Source: Ga0077536 sp943370145 (lineage in GTDB: Bacteria > Pseudomonadota > Gammaproteobacteria > Ga0077536). Taken from it: DNA of 57,156 nt. The stretch's first letter is position 1. Every line of letters starts with the position of its first letter. The notes beneath the pieces are model-generated. The model was given only the letters and a program-made list of their open reading frames with translations. It did not search any database and was not told where the DNA came from. The position numbers and the translations under genes are program-made. Shown piece after piece: positions 25,345-36,878 of this stretch. The stretch spans positions 1 through 57,156 of the forward strand of contig CALRPY020000028.1 in the NCBI GenBank assembly GCA_943370145.1, given 5' to 3'.

Positions 25345-25618
25345 GAGCCGCGCCCGACTGCCGGCGGCGTCCGGCACGGAGGCTGCGCGCACCCCGGTGC
25401 GCCAGCCGGACGTCGAAGCGCGACCGCCGCCGGCAGCTGCGGGCTCGCGCGCCTGATGCCGCAAGATGGGGCACGCGCTCGCCAGGCTGCATCATCCAGG
25501 CGCACGCGCCGGCGAAACCGGGGGCACCGACGGCACGAATTGCGCGCGCGCCGCCGCACCGCCGCCCAGGGAACGCTTATTGCAGGTCCACGCGCGACCC
25601 GCATTGGACCCGCGCAAC

Positions 25619-28156
<2,538 letters not shown>

Positions 28157-28187
28157 CGCGGCGACGCGCCCCGGCAGCCGCCGGGCC

Positions 28188-28679
28188 TCAATGACCGAAG
28201 CGGTCAGGCAGGAACATCTGCGAGAACGTCTCGATTTCCTGCGGCGACAGGCGTTCGCCGGCGGGCTTGCCCGGCTTGCTGGTCGGCGTGTTCAGGGCCT
28301 CGGTGGCGCGCAGGCTGTCGAACAGGTCGTCCAGCTTGCGCCGGCGCTCCGCGCGGGTCAGTTCCCGCCGCTGGATGGCGGCGGTCATGGCCTTGTCTTC
28401 CCTGATTGCCTGCTCATAGACCATTGGCACGCGGGAACCCGGCACCAGGGTCTTGCGCACGACGTGGTAGGCGCATTCGCGCCAGTCGAGCTCCCCCTTG
28501 CCGAGTTCATGGGGCCCCAGGCTCTTCGCCGTCGACGGCGCGTAGCCGTACAGGCGCGTGCAGCGGGCAATGCCGTCCTCGAAGGCGGCGTGCGCTTCGG
28601 GACGCGTTTCCTCCACCGCCTGCGCGGGGCCGGCGAGACCTGCGCACAAGGCGATCGAAACGAGAGTGCGTGTGCTCAT
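28188..28679 (-). CDS. small secreted protein of a two-cysteine, HELG-motif family
   Basis: 163 residues. Signal peptide MSTRTLVSIALCAGLAGPAQA with probable cleavage after AQA. The core has C-T-R-x-x-G-Y, then G-P-H-E-L-G-K-G-E, then W-R-E-C-x-Y, followed by a charged helical segment (TAAIQRRELTRAERRRKLDDLF) and a C-terminal LSPQEIETFSQMF. The protein at 39681-40253 shares the same cysteine and HELG-GE-WREC pattern, and a broken third copy of the C terminus lies at 34874. ATG at 28679 with GGAG eight bases upstream. It lies downstream of the RND operon on the same strand with a 147-base gap. HELG is not HExxH, so a protease role is not supported. Confidence 0.8.
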   Translation of the reverse strand: MSTRTLVSIALCAGLAGPAQAVEETRPEAHAAFEDGIARCTRLYGYAPSTAKSLGPHELGKGELDWRECAYHVVRKTLVPGSRVPMVYEQAIREDKAMTAAIQRRELTRAERRRKLDDLFDSLRATEALNTPTSKPGKPAGERLSPQEIETFSQMFLPDRFGH

Positions 28680-28826
28680 CGAAGGTGCTCCATGAAGAAC
28701 GCGGTCAGCCGTTACCACGGCCCGAGGTTCCCGGTCCCGGCCCTGGCCGGCCAGCCATCGTCGTGTCAGGCGGACGGCATTGCCGGGTGGAAACGGTGTG
28801 CCGGGGTTCGAGGTTCGGGAACGGGT

Positions 28827-30257
28827 TCAACGGCTGCCCTGCGCAAGTTCCTCGGCAGCGCGCTCGCCCTGCCAGCCACCGCCCAGGGCGCGATAGAGCT
28901 GGACCACCGCCGCGTACGCCGCGCTGGTGGCGCGGATCTGCTCCAGTTCCGAATCGAACAGCTGCCGTTGTGAATCCAGGACCTCGAAGTAGCTCGACAC
29001 GCCGTTGCCGTAACGCAGGTCGACGAGCCGCAGGCGCTCGCGATCCGCGGCGACGGCGCGGTCCAGCGCAAGCCGCTCCTCGCGCAGCCGCTGGTAGGCA
29101 ACCAGCGCATTCTCCACTTCGAGGAACGCCGTGCGCACCGTCAGGCGGTATTGCTCGGCGGCGATCGCCTGCTCCGCACGCGCCAGCTCGAGGTTCGAAG
29201 CCAGACGCCCGGCCGTGAATATCGGCAGCGTCACCGCCGGGCTCACCGTCCATGCGTCACGCCCGTCATCGAACAGTCCCGAGAGCTGCGGGCTCACCAG
29301 TCCGAGGAAGCCGGTGATCGAGATGGTCGGAAACCAGGCCTTGCGCGCGGCGTCCACGTTCGCGCTCGTCGCGCGCAAGGACTGCTCGGCGGCGAGGATG
29401 TCGGGACGGCGGCCGATCAGCGTCGACGGCAGGCCAGCCGCGAGTTCGGGCGGCAGGCGGAACTGGCGCAACTGGTCCTCGCGCGCCACCACGCCAGGAT
29501 TGCGGCCCACCAGCACGGCGAGCGAATTCTCGACCAGCGCGCGCTGACGGCCCAGGCTTGCCTGCGCCCGCTCGGCGGCGGCGAGCGAGGTCTTCGCCTG
29601 CTGCAGGTCGACACCGGCGGCGACCCCCGCGGTGAACCGCAGTTCGACCATGCGCAGCGATTCACGCCGCGATTGCGCGGTGGCGTCGGCAACACGCAGT
29701 TCCGCGTCCAGTGACAGCAGCTGGATATAAGCGAGCGCCACCTCGGCGATCAGGCTCAGGCGCACAGCCTGCTGGGCGTGGGCGGTCGCGAGCAGGTTTG
29801 CGCGGGCGGCGGCGTCCAGGTTGGCGAGCCGGCCCCACAGGTCGATTTCCCAGGCCGGCACCGCGAGACCGAGGCTCATCGCTTCGGCGTCGACGTTTTC
29901 CGATGCCTGCCCGGCGGGCAGGCGCTGGCGCGTATAGCTGGCATCGCCGGCCAACTGGGGAAAGCGCTGCGCCCGCTGCAGGCCTTGGCGCGCTCGCGCC
30001 TCGTCGATGCGCGCAGTGGCTATCAGCAGATCGCTGTTGTGAATGAGCGCCTCTTCAACCAGCGCCGCCAGTTCCTCACCGCCGAAGGTATCGCGCCAGT
30101 CCCGCTCGGCGAGGCTGCGCGTGGTGACGGCGGGCGTGCGCCAGTGGGTGGCCGCGGGCGTCGGCGGCACGTCCACGGGTGTCTCGCGCCACGGGTTGGC
30201 CTCGCAGCCTGCAAGGAGGCAGGCGACGAGGCCCGCGAGCGCCGCGCAATGCTTCAC
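28827..30257 (-). CDS. RND outer-membrane factor lipoprotein (OprM/NodT family)
   Basis: 476 residues. The lipoprotein signal ends in CLLAGC (Cys 18). OEP domain features include WRDTFGGEELAALVEEAL, VPAWEIDLWGRLANLDAAAR, GRRPDILAAEQSLRATSANV and the C-terminal LYRALGGGW. The start overlaps the RND permease stop by 4 bases (ATGA). Third gene of an adaptor-permease-channel operon, so the complete tripartite pump is encoded in one transcript. Confidence 0.93.
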   Translation of the reverse strand: MKHCAALAGLVACLLAGCEANPWRETPVDVPPTPAATHWRTPAVTTRSLAERDWRDTFGGEELAALVEEALIHNSDLLIATARIDEARARQGLQRAQRFPQLAGDASYTRQRLPAGQASENVDAEAMSLGLAVPAWEIDLWGRLANLDAAARANLLATAHAQQAVRLSLIAEVALAYIQLLSLDAELRVADATAQSRRESLRMVELRFTAGVAAGVDLQQAKTSLAAAERAQASLGRQRALVENSLAVLVGRNPGVVAREDQLRQFRLPPELAAGLPSTLIGRRPDILAAEQSLRATSANVDAARKAWFPTISITGFLGLVSPQLSGLFDDGRDAWTVSPAVTLPIFTAGRLASNLELARAEQAIAAEQYRLTVRTAFLEVENALVAYQRLREERLALDRAVAADRERLRLVDLRYGNGVSSYFEVLDSQRQLFDSELEQIRATSAAYAAVVQLYRALGGGWQGERAAEELAQGSR

Positions 30258-33200
30258 GCGGGCTCCTTCGCAGCACCCTGCCCGGCATCATGCGGCACGG
30301 GAGCCGGATCGCCTTCGCCCTCGCCCGCGCGCGCGCCTCCCAGGCGCATCACGAGGTAGTAGAACACCGGCGTGAAGAACACGCCGATCAGCGTCGCCGC
30401 GAGCATGCCGCCCATGATGCCCGTGCCGACCGAGTGCTGGGTCGCCGCGCCGGCGCCCGAGGCCCGGACCAGCGGCAGCACACCGAGGATGAACGCCAGC
30501 GAGGTCATGACGATCGGCCGCAGGCGCGCGCGGGCCGCGTCGATGGCGGCCACCATCACGCTCGCACCGGCCTCGTGACGCTGCTTCGCGAACTCGACAA
30601 TCAGGATGCCGTTCTTGCCCGCGAGACCCACCAGCGTGATCAGGCTCACCTGGAAGAACACGTCGTTCGGGCTCTGTCGGGCCAGCAACGCGAGCAGCGC
30701 GCCCAGGATGGCGATGGGCACGATCAGGAACACCGCGACCGGCAGCGAGAAGCTCTCGTAGAGCGCGGCGAGGAAGAGGAACACGAAGACCAGCGACAGG
30801 ACGAAGATGCCGCCAGCCTGCGACCCCGCCGCGCGCTCCTGCAGTGACTGACCAGACCACTGGAAGCCCACGCCGTCGGGCAGCACTTCGCCCGAAATGG
30901 CCTCCATCGCCGACAGCGCGTCGCCCGAGCTGTGGCCGGGCGCCGGTATGCCGTTCAGCTGAACGGATGGATAACCGTTGTAGCGCGTCAGCGCGATCGG
31001 GGCCGAGCGCCACTCGGTGTTCGCGAGAGCGCCGAGCGGGACCAGCTCGTTGGTCACGCTGCGCGCGTAGTAGCGATTGAGTGCCGCCGGGTCGGAGCGG
31101 AAGCCCTCCTCCGCCTGCATCTTCACTTTCAGGTTGGTCCCGAACTTCGTGAACTGGTTGATGAAGCTCGAACCAAGCAGCCCGCCGACGGTCGCGTAGA
31201 GTTCCTGCAGCGGCACCCCCATCGCTTTCGCCTTGTTGCGGTCGACGTCGAGGAACAGTGTCTGCACGTCGGGCGCACCGACACTGCGCGTGCCCCGGAG
31301 CGCCGGGCTGGCCGCCGCGGCTTCCAGCACCGCCGCGAGGGCCTGGTTCATTTTCCGGCGATCACCATCCAGCGACACCAGCCGGTAGTCGAAGCCGGCG
31401 ACGTTGCCCATGCCCGAGATGGGCGGTTCGTTCAGGGCGAACACCCGCGCCTCGGCGATGCCGAAGAACTGCTGGTTGAGCCGCCCGAGCACCGCGCCGA
31501 CACGGTGCTCGGGGTTCTCCCTCTCGTGCCAGGGCTTGAGCGTCGCGAAGACGAAGGCCTGGTTCGCGTAGCGGTAGAAGATCGAGAAACCGGTGACGGA
31601 AACGTATTCCTGCAGGGTCGGTTCGCCGTCGAGGATGCGCTCCACCTGCCCGAGCACGGCGAGCGTACGCTCCGGGGAGGCGCCGGACGGCAGGTCCACC
31701 GCAACGAAGATGGAACCCTTGTCCTCCTCCGGCACGAAGCCCGTGGGGATGGTCTCGAACAACCAGACGAGGCCGGCGATCAGCACGGCGTAGATCAGCA
31801 TCGTCCGCACGAGACGGCGCAGCAGTCCGCGGACGCCGCGCGCGTAGGCGCCGACCAGGCGCTCGAAGCCGGCGTCGAACCACCGGATCGGCGCGGGCTT
31901 GTGGACGCCGCCCTTCAGAATCAGCGCGCACAGCGCGGGGGTCAGCGTCAACGCGGTGATCGCGGACAGCAGCGTCGAAATCGTGATCGTGATCGCGAAC
32001 TGCTTGTAAAGCGTGCCGACCACGCCGCCAAGGAGGCTGATTGGCACGAACACCGCGCAGATCACGGCGGTCACGCCGACGATCGCGCCGCCGATGCTTC
32101 GCATCGCCTTGCGCGTGGCGGCGCGGGCATCGAGCCCTTCGTCATGCATGATCTTCTCGACCGCCTCGACGACGACGATCGCGTCATCGACCACGATACC
32201 GATCGCGAGCACCATGCCGAACAGCGTCAGCATGTTGATCGAGAAGCCGGCGACCAGCATGCCGGCGAGCGTGCCGACGATCGACACCGGGATCGCGATC
32301 ATCGGGATCAGCGTCGCGCGCGCGCTGCCGAGGAACACGTAGACGACCACCATGACCAGCAGGAAGGCCTCGACGAAAGTGTGCAGCACGAGTTCGATGG
32401 AGGCGGTGACGAAACGGGTGGTGTCGTAGGAGATCGACCACTCGATCTCGTCCGGGAAACTCGTCGCAAGCTCGGCCATGCGCGCCTTAACCGCCGCCGC
32501 GAGGTCCAGTGCGTTGCCGCCCGGCCGCAGGTACACGCCGAGCGCGACCGCCGGGCGGCCGTTCTTGCGCGATTCGACCTGGTAATCGTCGGCGCCGAGT
32601 TCGACGCGCGCGACGTCGCGCACGCGCACGACCGCGCCATCGCCCAGGGACTTGACGATGATGTCGCGGAATTCATCGACCTCGGTCAGGCCGCCGGTGG
32701 TTTGCACCGGGAAGGTCAGCACCTGCTCGTTCCCGCTCGGCGACTGGCCGATTTCGCCGGTCGCGAAGTTCTGGTTCTGCTCACGCACCGCGTTGCCGAT
32801 GTCGGTGATGGTGAGCCTGTATTTCGTAAGCTGGTCCGGGTCGATCCACAGCCGCATCGCGTAGGGCGATGCGAAGAGCGTGATGTCGCCGGCGCCCTCG
32901 AGACGCTTCAGTTCGTTGACGATCCGGCTGTTGGCGAGGTTCGCGATATAGGTGCGGTCGAAGCGGGGATCATCCGACTGCAGCGCAACGATCATCAGGA
33001 TCTGCGGGTTTGCCTTGTCGATGCGCAGGCCCTGGCGCGTGACCTCCTGCGGCAGCAGTGCCTCGACCCGCTTCGCGCGGTTGTTGACCTCCACTGCGGC
33101 GATATCGAGATCCGTGCCGGGCTCGAAGAACACCGACAGCTGCATCAGCCCGCTGGCGGAACTCGTGGACTGCATGTAAAGCAGGCCTTCGATGCCGGTC

Positions 33201-33403
33201 ATCTCGCGCTCGAGCGGGGCCGCGACGGTGGTCTCCAGGGTTTCCGGGCTCGCCCCGGGATAGGTCGCGGTGATTTGCACCTGTGGCGGCGCGACGGTCG
33301 GATACTGCTCGATCGCGAGCTGCCGGCCCGCCAGCGCGCCGAGCAGCGAGATCAGGAGCGCGATGACGGTTGCGAGGACCGGCCGGTCGACGAAGATGCC
33401 CAC
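30254..33403 (-). CDS. RND efflux permease, AcrB/MexB (HAE1) type
   Basis: 1049 residues, typical of HAE1 pumps. TM1 (VLATVIALLISLLGALAG) is followed by the porter domain motif YPTVAPPQVQITATYPGA. TM4 carries the proton-relay pair in GIVVDDAIVVVEAVEKIM. The second half has GFVPEEDKGSIFVAVDLPSG and ends with a TM cluster in the AcrB pattern. Twelve TM helices and two large periplasmic loops are expected. It should export hydrophobic or amphiphilic compounds using proton force; substrates unknown. It sits 7 bases after the adaptor and overlaps the channel gene. No dedicated TetR or MarR regulator is adjacent upstream. Confidence 0.95.
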   Translation of the reverse strand: MGIFVDRPVLATVIALLISLLGALAGRQLAIEQYPTVAPPQVQITATYPGASPETLETTVAAPLEREMTGIEGLLYMQSTSSASGLMQLSVFFEPGTDLDIAAVEVNNRAKRVEALLPQEVTRQGLRIDKANPQILMIVALQSDDPRFDRTYIANLANSRIVNELKRLEGAGDITLFASPYAMRLWIDPDQLTKYRLTITDIGNAVREQNQNFATGEIGQSPSGNEQVLTFPVQTTGGLTEVDEFRDIIVKSLGDGAVVRVRDVARVELGADDYQVESRKNGRPAVALGVYLRPGGNALDLAAAVKARMAELATSFPDEIEWSISYDTTRFVTASIELVLHTFVEAFLLVMVVVYVFLGSARATLIPMIAIPVSIVGTLAGMLVAGFSINMLTLFGMVLAIGIVVDDAIVVVEAVEKIMHDEGLDARAATRKAMRSIGGAIVGVTAVICAVFVPISLLGGVVGTLYKQFAITITISTLLSAITALTLTPALCALILKGGVHKPAPIRWFDAGFERLVGAYARGVRGLLRRLVRTMLIYAVLIAGLVWLFETIPTGFVPEEDKGSIFVAVDLPSGASPERTLAVLGQVERILDGEPTLQEYVSVTGFSIFYRYANQAFVFATLKPWHERENPEHRVGAVLGRLNQQFFGIAEARVFALNEPPISGMGNVAGFDYRLVSLDGDRRKMNQALAAVLEAAAASPALRGTRSVGAPDVQTLFLDVDRNKAKAMGVPLQELYATVGGLLGSSFINQFTKFGTNLKVKMQAEEGFRSDPAALNRYYARSVTNELVPLGALANTEWRSAPIALTRYNGYPSVQLNGIPAPGHSSGDALSAMEAISGEVLPDGVGFQWSGQSLQERAAGSQAGGIFVLSLVFVFLFLAALYESFSLPVAVFLIVPIAILGALLALLARQSPNDVFFQVSLITLVGLAGKNGILIVEFAKQRHEAGASVMVAAIDAARARLRPIVMTSLAFILGVLPLVRASGAGAATQHSVGTGIMGGMLAATLIGVFFTPVFYYLVMRLGGARAGEGEGDPAPVPHDAGQGAAKEPA

Positions 33404-33410
33404 GGCGCGG

Positions 33411-34550
33411 TCAGTTCGTGGTCGCGCCGGGCGGTGCCGCTGGCGGCTCGGGGACGACCGTCACGGGCTGGCCGGGGCGAACCTTCTGCATGCCGTCGAC
33501 GATCACCTGCTCGCCGGCCGCGAGGCCGCCTTCGACGACCCAGTCCTCGCCGTGCCAGGCGCCGAGCACGAGGTCGCGCCGTTCCGCCTCGCCATGCTCG
33601 TCGACGACGAACACCGAGTGTCCGCTCGGCATCTTCATGACGGCCTTCTGCGGCACGAGCACGGCGTCCGGTCGTTGTCCGACGGTCAGCAGCACGCGCA
33701 CGAACAGCCCCGGCAGCAGGATTTCCCGCGGGTTCTCCATGACCGCGCGGAGTGACATCGTGCCGGTGCCGCTGTCGACCCGGAGGTCGGTGAAATCGAG
33801 CAGGCCCGGCTGCTCGTGGACCGTACCGTCCGGCAGCAGGATGCGGGCCGTCGAGCCGCCGGTCTGCGCACGGATAGTGCCGGAATCAAGCGCATTCCTG
33901 AGGGCCATCGCCTCGCTGTCGGCAACCGTGAAAGTCACGTACACGCGGTCGATGCGGTCCACCGTCGCGAGGTGGGTGGCCTCGCCCTTGCCGACGAGCC
34001 GGCCCTCCGGCACGAGGGCGGCGCCGATGCGGCCGGCCTGCGTCGTGTGGATGCGTGTGTAGCCGAGGTCGATACGGGCCCGCTCGAGGCGGGCCAGGGC
34101 GGCCGACCGCTGCGCCTCGGCCTGGGCCAGCGCCGCGACCGCATCGTCGTAGTCCTGCTGGCTGATGGCCGTTTCTTCCACCAGCGGGCGGTAGCGCGAT
34201 TCGCGCGACCGGGCATTGACGACCACCGCCTCGACCCGGGCCAGTTCAGCCTTGGCATCGGCGAGGGCCGCCTCGAAGGGCGCCGCGTCGAGCGTGAACA
34301 GGAGTTCGCCCTCGGCAACCTTGCTCCCCTCGACGAAGTGCCTTCTGGCGACGATACCCTCGACACGGGCACGGATCTCGAGCGAGCGGTAGGCCGCTAC
34401 CCGCCCGACATATTCATTGGTCACCGGGATCGTCTCGACCCGCGCCGCGAGGGTCCTCACCACGGGGGGTGGCGGCGCAGGAGGAGGCGCAGGCGCGTGC
34501 TTGTCGCAACCGCCGAGCAAGGACGCCAGAAGTAGCACGCGGGCGCGCAT
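33411..34550 (-). CDS. RND periplasmic adaptor, AcrA/MexA type
   Basis: 379 residues. The lipoprotein signal ends in LLGGC (about Cys 14), followed by a proline-rich linker (APPPAPPPPVV). The lipoyl halves lie around YVGRVAAYRSLEIRARVEGIV and GRIGAALVPEGRLVGKGE, with an alpha-hairpin in between and the beta-barrel/MP domains after them. The ending PGQPVTVVPEPPAAPPG is typical. First gene of the operon; it links the inner-membrane pump to OprM. The region upstream (34551-34873) holds no recognisable gene or clear promoter. Confidence 0.94.
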   Translation of the reverse strand: MRARVLLLASLLGGCDKHAPAPPPAPPPPVVRTLAARVETIPVTNEYVGRVAAYRSLEIRARVEGIVARRHFVEGSKVAEGELLFTLDAAPFEAALADAKAELARVEAVVVNARSRESRYRPLVEETAISQQDYDDAVAALAQAEAQRSAALARLERARIDLGYTRIHTTQAGRIGAALVPEGRLVGKGEATHLATVDRIDRVYVTFTVADSEAMALRNALDSGTIRAQTGGSTARILLPDGTVHEQPGLLDFTDLRVDSGTGTMSLRAVMENPREILLPGLFVRVLLTVGQRPDAVLVPQKAVMKMPSGHSVFVVDEHGEAERRDLVLGAWHGEDWVVEGGLAAGEQVIVDGMQKVRPGQPVTVVPEPPAAPPGATTN

Positions 34551-34800
34551 GGTGTAATTTCGCTTGAAACGCTTGGAGAGGTCGGATGGTAGCCCGGCGG
34601 CCGGGACAGCGGCAATACAGGACCGGCGTCGCGTCGTTCCGGCCGGAGCCCATCAACCTGTCCGTGCGGGCGCTCGGTCGCAACCCGGCGTCTGCTGCTT
34701 CACCACGCAACAGCTTCCGCCCGGATTTCCGCACCGGGTCCGAGCTGCCCGAGCGGAACGGACCGGGCATGCGCGGCCCTTCCCTCGGTCACGCGCCGCA
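34551..34800. other. intergenic region upstream of the RND operon, no gene seen
   Basis: Every frame here gives only arginine/proline-rich shadow-like translations. It must contain the RND operon promoter, but I see no convincing boxes. The duplication relic begins directly after it. Confidence 0.4.
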
Positions 34801-34972
34801 ACGGCTTCGCGGGTGGACATGCGCGACGGCGTGCGCCAGTCGCGCGGCGCAGCGCCCCGGCAGCCGCCGGACCTCAATGCCCGCAACGGGCCGGCCGGAA
34901 CATCTGCGGGAACGTCTCGATTTCCTGCGGCGAGAGGCGTTCGTCGGCGGGCTTGCCCGGCTTGCCAGCCAT
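34801..34972 (-). pseudogene. duplication relic: glgP 3' end plus C terminus of the small secreted protein
   Basis: This stretch resembles 28110-28265 along its length. The minus frame from ATG 34972 to the stop at 34874 encodes 32 residues including GKPGKPADERLSPQEIETF, nearly identical to the last 30 residues of the 28188-28679 protein; the rest of that gene is absent. On the plus strand just before it, R-V-D-M-R-D-G-V-R-Q matches the last residues of glycogen phosphorylase (R-E-D-V-R-G-G-V-L-Q), with its stop codon changed. The copied unit therefore spanned the junction of the two genes and has decayed. A functional 32-residue peptide is possible but unlikely. Confidence 0.75.
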
Positions 34973-35034
34973 GGCCCCATCCACGGCTTCACCGGGCGCC
35001 GGGCATTCCTTTCGAGGCAGCTTCTTTCGTCAGC

Positions 35035-35367
35035 TCACCGGTAGCGCTTCCACTCGCTCATCCGCAACAGTTCGCCGCATTGCTTCTCGTCGAGCTGCTT
35101 GCCGAGGAACTGGCCGCGGTCGCGCGCCGCGATGGCCTTGCGCCGGTCGGACTTGCCCATGTCGCTCACTTCGGACGCAGCGCGGCGGCGGGCGCGCTGG
35201 TAGCGGCGGTCGGCGCCGCCGTGCTTGTCGGCGCAATACTGCATGGCGCCGGAGAACGCACCGAGCCGGCTGGCGTCGGAGAGGGTCTGGGCGTTGACGC
35301 GGGGCGCCGGGAAGGTCATTGCGAGACCGAGCGTGAACAGGGCGTACAGGTGCAGGTGGCGAGTCAT
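35035..35367 (-). CDS. small secreted protein of unknown function
   Basis: 110 residues. A signal peptide ends near APRVNAQ (cleavage about residue 26). The mature part is about 84 residues, rich in Arg/Lys and helical, with two cysteines (in AMQYCADKHGG and DEKQCGELL) that could form a disulfide. I do not recognise the family. It does not share the HELG-WREC pattern of its neighbours' family. It stands alone between the duplication relic and a divergent wHTH gene. Confidence 0.65.
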   Translation of the reverse strand: MTRHLHLYALFTLGLAMTFPAPRVNAQTLSDASRLGAFSGAMQYCADKHGGADRRYQRARRRAASEVSDMGKSDRRKAIAARDRGQFLGKQLDEKQCGELLRMSEWKRYR

Positions 35368-35576
35368 GGCGGCTGGTTCCTCGGCTTCATGATCGGCGCC
35401 CGAGTATATCGACGCGCCGACACGCGACCAGACCGGCGTGCCCGATATGGGTCACCAGGCGCGGGGCACAATAACAAGCGAGGCCCTGCCGTACGACGAC
35501 CTTCTGCCCGTCGTTCGCGCTGCTGTCCGCCGTGTAGACTCGCGTTGTTTTCACCTCATCGAATCAACACATCCCC

Positions 35577-36098
35577 ATGACCAAAGCGCTGCACGCAAAC
35601 GTGGACGCCCTGGCCGGACTGGACGATCCCGACGCGGCCTTCGACGCCGCGTTCAGCCTGGTGGCGTTTACCATGAACCGGCACCTGATCGACCACATGC
35701 TGCGCATCTCGCGCCTCCTGACCGGCAGCGACTACGAGGCGATGGTCATCCTGGGCGTCATCGCGCACCAGAATGTCGCCCATCTCATGCCGCCGGGCAG
35801 CCTGCCGACGGCGGTGCTGAACGAGCAGGGACGTCTTCCGGACGGTCCGGCACGCATGCGTCCGCTGCGGCTGCGCGACGTTGCCGCCATCACCGGCATT
35901 CCGCGGGAGACGGCGCGGCGCAAGCTCGCATGGCTGGAATCACGGCAGTTCGTCGAGAAGACGGCGCAGGGTTGGGTGGTTGGCACGACGCGGGTCGAGC
36001 CCGAGCTGCGCGAGTTCACGCGGGAAACCACCTGGCGCCTGCTGGCCACGGCCGAGCAGGTAGTCCACCAGCTGCGCCATGCCGCGAGCCGGCTCTGA
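35577..36098 (+). CDS. winged helix-turn-helix transcriptional regulator
   Basis: 173 residues. The N-terminal half is helical (FSLVAFTMNRHLIDHMLRIS, then SDYEAMVILGVIAHQNV). The C-terminal half shows a wHTH: LRLRDVAAITGIPRETARRK as helix-turn-helix with recognition helix, then LAWLESRQFVEKTAQGWVV as the wing. This resembles MarR- or Crp-type DNA-binding folds, but no effector domain is clear and I cannot assign a family. It converges on the SYLF gene with a 6-base gap. Targets unknown. Confidence 0.75.
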   Translation: MTKALHANVDALAGLDDPDAAFDAAFSLVAFTMNRHLIDHMLRISRLLTGSDYEAMVILGVIAHQNVAHLMPPGSLPTAVLNEQGRLPDGPARMRPLRLRDVAAITGIPRETARRKLAWLESRQFVEKTAQGWVVGTTRVEPELREFTRETTWRLLATAEQVVHQLRHAASRL

Positions 36099-36104
36099 GC
36101 TGGC

Positions 36105-36683
36105 TCAGTTCAACTTCCGGTCCCGGTAATAGCGGGCGCCCTTGACCGTGAGGTCCAGCACCAGCCCGTCGTCCGTCAGCTGATACAGCCAGACGCCCGG
36201 CCGCAGCGACACGGCACCCGCGAAAGCCTCGACCCCGCGGCCACCAAGCTGCGCCGAGGCGCTCGACTGTCCGCCAAGTTCCCAGCCGGAATCGACGAAT
36301 TTCGCGAGATCCTCGCGCCGCTCGAAGACCCACACCTGGCGATACTTCCTGACGCCGATGCCGAGCCCGGCCTGGACTTCGGCAACCTTCATGTAGGTCA
36401 CGTGCCGGCTCTCACGTTCGATTGCGACACCGTGCCCCGAACCGCCACCTGCCAGTCCAAGCTTCATGCCGAAATGACTGAACACCGCGTAGCCCTCGGC
36501 CCCCTCGAGCGCGGCACGGGCGCGCGGCTGCAGCCAGTAGAGCTGCTCCAGGGTCTGCACGGCCAGCTGACGGATTTCCTGCCTCCGCATCTCGAGGTCG
36601 GACGCCGGCGCGGTGCGCGTCCACGCGACATTCAGCAGGCACGCAAACGACAGCCACAAGGCCACGCGCATCGGCACAGGCAT
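36105..36683 (-). CDS. SYLF (Ysc84-type) lipid-binding domain protein
   Basis: 192 residues. Signal peptide MPVPMRVALWLSFACLLNVA... with cleavage near APAS. The SYLF domain covers most of the mature protein: EGAEGYAVFSHFGMKLGLAG, GSGHGVAIERE, VAEVQAGLGIGVRKYRQVWVF and the C-terminal FAGAVSLRPGVWLYQLTDDGL. The eukaryotic SYLF family binds phosphoinositides; the bacterial role is unknown, presumably periplasmic or outer-membrane associated. The start at 36683 is set by GAGGAG five bases upstream. The frame runs open far upstream to 38306, but that part is antisense to the MoxR and VWA genes. Confidence 0.85.
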   Translation of the reverse strand: MPVPMRVALWLSFACLLNVAWTRTAPASDLEMRRQEIRQLAVQTLEQLYWLQPRARAALEGAEGYAVFSHFGMKLGLAGGGSGHGVAIERESRHVTYMKVAEVQAGLGIGVRKYRQVWVFERREDLAKFVDSGWELGGQSSASAQLGGRGVEAFAGAVSLRPGVWLYQLTDDGLVLDLTVKGARYYRDRKLN

Positions 36684-36878
36684 GGAAACTCCTCGGGGTG
36701 AAGTGGAAGGTGCGCACAGCGTAACGACAGGGCTCGCCGGGTCCGAGGTCCTGCCGCCCGAAACGGGCACGGTCCGTCCATCGCACACGGGTGGAAGGTC
36801 GTTGCGGCCACGAGCCACTCGGCTTCGCCGGGGGCGGCGCGCATGGTAGCCTCCGGGCTCATTTCCGGAGACCCCTGC

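Noticed and set aside
28188..28679. HELG motif as a zinc protease site
   Set aside because: It is HELG-x-GE, not HExxH, and no third ligand is evident.
30932..33640. Plus-strand open frame of 902 codons
   Set aside because: Antisense shadow of the RND permease; composition of a shadow frame.
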